64,000 nt of DNA, from assembly GCF_002964705.1 (NCBI RefSeq), contig NZ_PQCD01000062.1, positions 298,290-362,289 of the forward strand, written 5' to 3'. Below the pieces are notes generated by a model. It did no database searches and was not told where the DNA came from. It saw only the letters and a program-made list of their open reading frames with translations. This DNA is from Pseudoalteromonas sp. T1lg75. Its GTDB lineage: Bacteria > Pseudomonadota > Gammaproteobacteria > Enterobacterales > Alteromonadaceae. Each line of letters opens with the position of its first letter. Within the stretch, counting starts at the first letter, position 1. Shown here in pieces: positions 63,759-64,000 of this stretch. The translations under genes were made by a program, and so were the position numbers.

Positions 63759-64000
63759 TCAAAACCAACAGGTATCGACCTCCCCGTTTAGATTCGCGCT
63801 GTAGAAATCGGCTTTTGTTGTGGAGTGTGCTTGAGACAACGGAGCATGGATGCGAAGTTAGGTTTATCGAGGTAGGACACCTCGTTAAACCGTGTCGAAG
63901 CTAAGCGGAACGCTTAACAAAAAACCGAGTTCGCAAGCAATAGCGAATCACGGGTTCGCGGGGTTTCCAAAGGGGGAGTCGAATCACTCCCTCTTTGGTT
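63759..64000. repeat. Structured repeat element, copy B (cut by window end)
   Basis: Same orientation and block order as copy A (2865-3179). The conserved block TCGACCTCCCCGTTTAGATTCG... is followed by a hairpin at 63869-63883 (GAGGT/ACCTC, flanked by TTTATC and GTTAAA), the block TAGCGAATCACGGGTTCGCGGGG, and the final hairpin at 63967-63998 (CCAAAGGGGGAGT, 6-nt loop, ACTCCCTCTTTGG). The sequence ends 2 bases after the hairpin, so anything downstream is not seen. Confidence 0.82.

Noticed and set aside
2865..64000. The two element copies as att sites of a single ~60-kb integrated island
   Set aside because: The DNA between is mostly ordinary core genes (gltX, prlC, dksA, pan genes) and there is no integrase near either copy.
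1..64000. tRNA, rRNA, CRISPR array, transposase or prophage genes
   Set aside because: I looked for these and saw none.

Overview
The window looks like a stretch of a gammaproteobacterial chromosome, most likely a marine member of the Alteromonadales (Shewanella/Alteromonas-like). The evidence is the syntenic core block sfsA-dksA-gluQRS-pcnB-folK-panB-panC, the gltX, prlC/rsmJ and gor genes, the DUF3581 and DUF2982 type proteins largely confined to that group, a class GN sortase cluster, a secreted S8 protease with two PPC domains, and two Vibrio/Shewanella-style MITEs. Genus cannot be fixed from sequence alone.

Layout. (1) Positions 1-2829 are AT-rich accessory DNA with the architecture of an integron gene-cassette array. 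The 3' part of a large SMC/TrlF-like ATPase, a WapI-type immunity-like protein and a zinc-ribbon protein, all on +, are each followed by an attC-like recombination site; no integrase is in view. (2) 2865-3454 is a non-coding element whose first ~315 bp recur at the far right end (63759-64000). The two copies share hairpins whose stems differ in sequence but keep pairing. (3) 3455-13007 holds DUF3581, gltX, a glutaredoxin, proB, an EamA transporter, the sortase cluster (OmpA-like PdsO, VIT/vWA target, class GN sortase) and murI. (4) 13252-27142 holds a hypothetical gene, a BaiN-type flavoprotein, the S8 protease, a peroxiredoxin with a MITE at its promoter, a chemoreceptor, rsmJ, prlC, gor with a duplicated 3' end, a TetR regulator and a Na+/H+ antiporter.

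(5) 27331-34398 is a redox/xenobiotic-type group on +: DoxX, LysR, a frameshifted pirin, TauE, an FMN reductase, OsmC, an intact pirin, a lipoprotein, a thioesterase and an aldo/keto reductase. (6) 34460-46523 holds LysE, a FAN1-like nuclease fused to a DEDDh exonuclease, a FAH-family protein, pepB and then the core sfsA-to-panC block, in which pcnB appears to use a non-AUG start. (7) 46616-62621 holds a DPP-IV peptidase, a second M17 peptidase with a terminator-like hairpin over its ribosome binding site, CstA, dinB, lipoproteins, a tandem substrate-binding-domain protein, a DUF2982 protein, an RND efflux pair and msrA. (8) 62622-64000 is accessory again: an AT-rich SEC-C protein gene and the second copy of the structured element.

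The window therefore consists of ~60 kb of mostly housekeeping and stress genes, with accessory DNA at both ends carrying the same structured repeat. I see no tRNA, rRNA, CRISPR array, transposase or integrase gene.
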